Assembly (NCBI GenBank): GCA_903928615.1
Contig: CAIYRJ010000138.1
Location: 1-7,483, forward strand
Source of the DNA: an uncultured Actinomycetes bacterium
Lineage (GTDB): Bacteria; Actinomycetota; Thermoleophilia; Miltoncostaeales; Miltoncostaeaceae
DNA length: 7,483 nt
Direction: 5' to 3'
Part shown: in pieces, positions 5,176 through 7,483 of the stretch
Layout of the letters: each line of letters begins with the position of its first letter
Position numbering within the stretch: position 1 is the first letter of the stretch
The notes under the pieces: model-generated
What the model was told of the DNA's origin: nothing
The model's input: the letters and a program-made list of their open reading frames with translations, nothing else
Database searches by the model: none
Made by a program: the position numbers and the translations under genes

Positions 5176-7290
5176 TCAGCTGGGTGCCGGGGCGCCGGCC
5201 CACCGTGCGGCGGCGGCGCGCAGGCGCTCGGTCGCGTCGATGATGCCCGCGAGGCCATCCACCATTCCCTCGGCCACGGGGTCGGGGCGCCCCGCCCTCT
5301 CGGCCTCGCCCAGGTCGGTCCACGCCGGGTCGAGCAGGTGATCGAGCGCAGGCGCATCCGCCGGCGGCCGGCAGTCGCGAATGCCCCCCGCGACATCGCG
5401 CAGCACGGTGACGACGGTGGTCACGGCATCGATGGTGCCCGGCACCACGCGGGCGCGCTCGGGCATGCGCGTGCCCATCACGGCCATGCGCTCGATGAGC
5501 GCCACGGTGCTCGCCTGAAGGTCAGCCAGCGGCGCGTCCGGCCCGCGGCGGGCGAGTGACGCCATCGTGACCCCATCGACGATCTCGAGCGCCGCGTCGG
5601 CCGCGCGCATGGCGTCGCCCTGCGTCGTGGCGAGGTCGATGGTGCTGCCGCCGGATCGCGCGGCGTCGAGCCCGGCCGTGATGCCATCGGCCGTGGCGTC
5701 CACGGCGTCGGCCAGCGCCGCGGGCAGCCGCGAGGCCTCGCGGGTGGGGAGCAGCAGCGTGGCCAGCAGGAAGCCCAGGCCGCACCCCACGAGCGTGGCC
5801 ACGAATCGCTGTCCCGCGATGCCCGGGCCCATCGGTGCCGCGGTGGATGCGATGAGCAGCACGAGCGGCGTGAACAGCGCCATGAACCACGCGTAGTTGA
5901 CGTAGCGGATGAAGGCGGCGGTGGCTCCGAGGGCGATGGCGGCCCACGCCACCAGCCATGGATCGCCCAGCAGCCAGATGAGCGCGGCGGCAAGGATCGC
6001 CCCCGCGGCCGTGCCGAGCGCCCGCTGCGTGGTGCGCTGGATCGACGCGCCGAGCGCCGGCGCCAGCACGTCCACCAGGGTGATCGTCACCCACGGCCCG
6101 TGCGTGGTGAGGTCGAGGAAGTCACCGCCTCCCGCTCCGATGATGGCCATGAGGCCACCGGCCCCGATGCCCAGGCGCAGGCCATGCCGCAGGCCGGGGG
6201 ACGACCAGCGGGCGGATGCCCGGATGGGCGCCAGGATGGGCCGGGGGATGTGCTCGGGGATCGGCGGCGCCTCCGGGTGGGCGTCGTGCAGCGCATCGCA
6301 GCCGCGCTCGAGCCTCTGCAGCAGGCGCCGGGCCGGGCGCGATGGCGCCAGCGCCACGGCAGCCTCGCGCGGGTCGGCGCACAGCGCGGCGCGGCGCTCC
6401 ATCTCGGCGGCGAAGGCGGCCACGGCGGCGCGCAGCGCGGAGGGATCGGGGATCGTGCGCCGCCACACGGAGTAGCGGGCGAGCGCCGTGGCGTAGCGAT
6501 CGGCCTCCACCAGCACATCATCCACCGGGGTATCTGACGATCCCAGGCCGATGATCGCCACCATCGCGCCCTCGGCCTGCAGCGTCGACGCCCACAACTG
6601 GCGTCGTCGTCGCTGCCACCGCGGTGATCCCCGGTGGATGGCCACCAGGGTCGCGCGGGCGGTCTCGAGGGCCGAGAGCGCCATGGCATGGCGCCGCTCG
6701 CTGCCGGGCTCGCGCGCGAGCAGCGCCACGGCCTTCCAGCCCTCCGCCACGTGCACCTGCGCGGGCGCGAAGGGGGCGAAGGGCATGGCGGCCAGGGAGG
6801 CCAGCGCCACCCACATGGCCCCGGTGGCAGCCGCGGCGGCCGCGGCCCAGATGGCGGGTTGCGGGGCAGTGCCCTGCACGACGATGAAGAGGAAGAGGGG
6901 GAAGGGGCCCACCACGGCCAGGCGGGAGGTGGAGCCGATGAGGATGCCCGAGGCCACCCCCACGGCGAGGCCCGCGATGTCCGCCTGCCAGACGGTGCCG
7001 GCCACCGCCGAGGCGAGCGCCGCGATGGCGGCGTTCACGGGCACCATGAGGAGATAGGCCGTCACGTGCGTGCGGTAGCCGCCCACCGGCTCGATGAGCG
7101 CGGTGAAGAACGCGGCCAGCGCGGCGATCATCCCCAGAACCGGCTCGCCGATGGCCAGGCCCACCATGAGGGGCCCGATCAGCGCGAGCAGCATTCGGGT
7201 GGCCCCGCGCGGGTTGGGGCGCCCGGTGCCGGGCGCGGCCAGCCTCAGGGCCACCCAGCCGGGGGTCCCGCGGGCCGCCGCCGTGGTCAC
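5176..7290 (-). CDS. FUSC-family membrane protein (aromatic acid exporter/YccS-like)
   Basis: A 704-residue protein from GTG 7290, with GGAGA 7 bases upstream and a GTGA overlap with the previous stop. An open frame reaching 7368 would extend into that gene. It has the duplicated FUSC layout. Membrane block 1 is about residues 33-168 (LLALIGPLMVGLAIG, LGMIAALAAFFTALIEP, YLLMVPVNAAIAAL, PLFLFIVVQG). A soluble helical region at about 175-365 is rich in Arg and Ala. Membrane block 2 is about 368-515 and carries the family signature HGPWVTITLVDVLAPALGAS followed by QRTTQRALGT (roughly 397-427). A soluble C-terminal tail follows (516-704). Family members are linked to export of aromatic acids and related compounds, or to envelope stress. 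No membrane-fusion partner is in the window, and the substrate is unknown. Confidence 0.88.
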   Translation of the reverse strand: MTTAAARGTPGWVALRLAAPGTGRPNPRGATRMLLALIGPLMVGLAIGEPVLGMIAALAAFFTALIEPVGGYRTHVTAYLLMVPVNAAIAALASAVAGTVWQADIAGLAVGVASGILIGSTSRLAVVGPFPLFLFIVVQGTAPQPAIWAAAAAAATGAMWVALASLAAMPFAPFAPAQVHVAEGWKAVALLAREPGSERRHAMALSALETARATLVAIHRGSPRWQRRRRQLWASTLQAEGAMVAIIGLGSSDTPVDDVLVEADRYATALARYSVWRRTIPDPSALRAAVAAFAAEMERRAALCADPREAAVALAPSRPARRLLQRLERGCDALHDAHPEAPPIPEHIPRPILAPIRASARWSSPGLRHGLRLGIGAGGLMAIIGAGGGDFLDLTTHGPWVTITLVDVLAPALGASIQRTTQRALGTAAGAILAAALIWLLGDPWLVAWAAIALGATAAFIRYVNYAWFMALFTPLVLLIASTAAPMGPGIAGQRFVATLVGCGLGFLLATLLLPTREASRLPAALADAVDATADGITAGLDAARSGGSTIDLATTQGDAMRAADAALEIVDGVTMASLARRGPDAPLADLQASTVALIERMAVMGTRMPERARVVPGTIDAVTTVVTVLRDVAGGIRDCRPPADAPALDHLLDPAWTDLGEAERAGRPDPVAEGMVDGLAGIIDATERLRAAAARWAGAPAPS

Positions 7291-7483
7291 GCAGGCGTCT
7301 CCGCGGCCGGTGCCGGGACGAGCCGCTGCCACCAGGCCCGGCGCGGGCGCGCGCTCTCGGCCGCCCACGCGCCTGCCTCGTCGGCGAGGCGCTGTATGGC
7401 GAAGGCGATGATGTCGAGCATGTCCACCGTGCCGGCAAGGCCGCGGGGGATGTCCGCGGCCGACCGGGCGTCGTCCACCACCG
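7287..7483 (-). CDS. Partial small protein of unknown function upstream of the FUSC gene
   Basis: The frame is open from the right edge to TGA 7289-7287 and shows the last 64 residues; the true start is probably outside, although GTG codons at 7481 and 7478 are possible. The visible part has an amphipathic helical stretch (GLAGTVDMLDIIAFAIQRLADEAGAW, about residues 14-39) and then a basic, Trp-containing tail (RPRRAWWQRLVP). No signal peptide or membrane segment is seen. It overlaps the transporter gene by 4 bases (GTGA), which suggests a shared operon and coupled translation. I do not recognise the family. Confidence 0.6.
   Translation of the reverse strand, partial: VVDDARSAADIPRGLAGTVDMLDIIAFAIQRLADEAGAWAAESARPRRAWWQRLVPAPAAETPA

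Overview
The window is very GC-rich DNA, and almost every reading frame is open by chance. The likely source is a high-GC actinobacterium. The evidence is frequent GTG starts, a leaderless-type promoter (TACGAT seven bases before an ATG), a tRNA without encoded CCA, and several secreted Ala-rich proteins. A deep lineage such as Thermoleophilia/Solirubrobacterales is a guess from protein style, not a demonstrated assignment.

Left part (1-1037, + strand): the C-terminal end of a probable sulfatase fused to a small beta-barrel-like domain. It overlaps by 4 bases (GTGA) a second gene encoding a secreted, stand-alone copy of the same domain.

Centre (1034-3439, - strand): this is the most interesting part. 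A cobalamin (B12) riboswitch (3271-3439) precedes a two-gene operon. The first gene encodes an exported protein with a transcobalamin beta-domain-like (DUF4430) module. The second, 5 bases downstream, encodes an exported alpha/alpha-toroid protein of the prenyltransferase/squalene-cyclase-repeat type. Eukaryotic intrinsic factor/transcobalamin joins an alpha/alpha barrel and a DUF4430-like beta domain in one chain, so this operon looks like a split, riboswitch-controlled bacterial counterpart that could capture corrinoids outside the cell. The operon ends tail to tail with the left genes on a shared CTAG.

Upstream of the riboswitch lie a GC-rich hairpin and a 47-residue zinc-ribbon gene (3483-3626, -) with its own promoter candidate. 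Divergent from it is a secreted protein with two allene-oxide-cyclase/dirigent-like barrel repeats (3734-4558, +), probably translated from a leaderless mRNA.

Right part: a tRNA-Lys(UUU) gene (-), a stand-alone CBS-pair protein (+), then a convergent FUSC-type membrane transporter (5176-7290, -). The FUSC gene overlaps by 4 bases an upstream small gene of unknown function that runs off the right edge. No mobile element, CRISPR array or integration site was seen.
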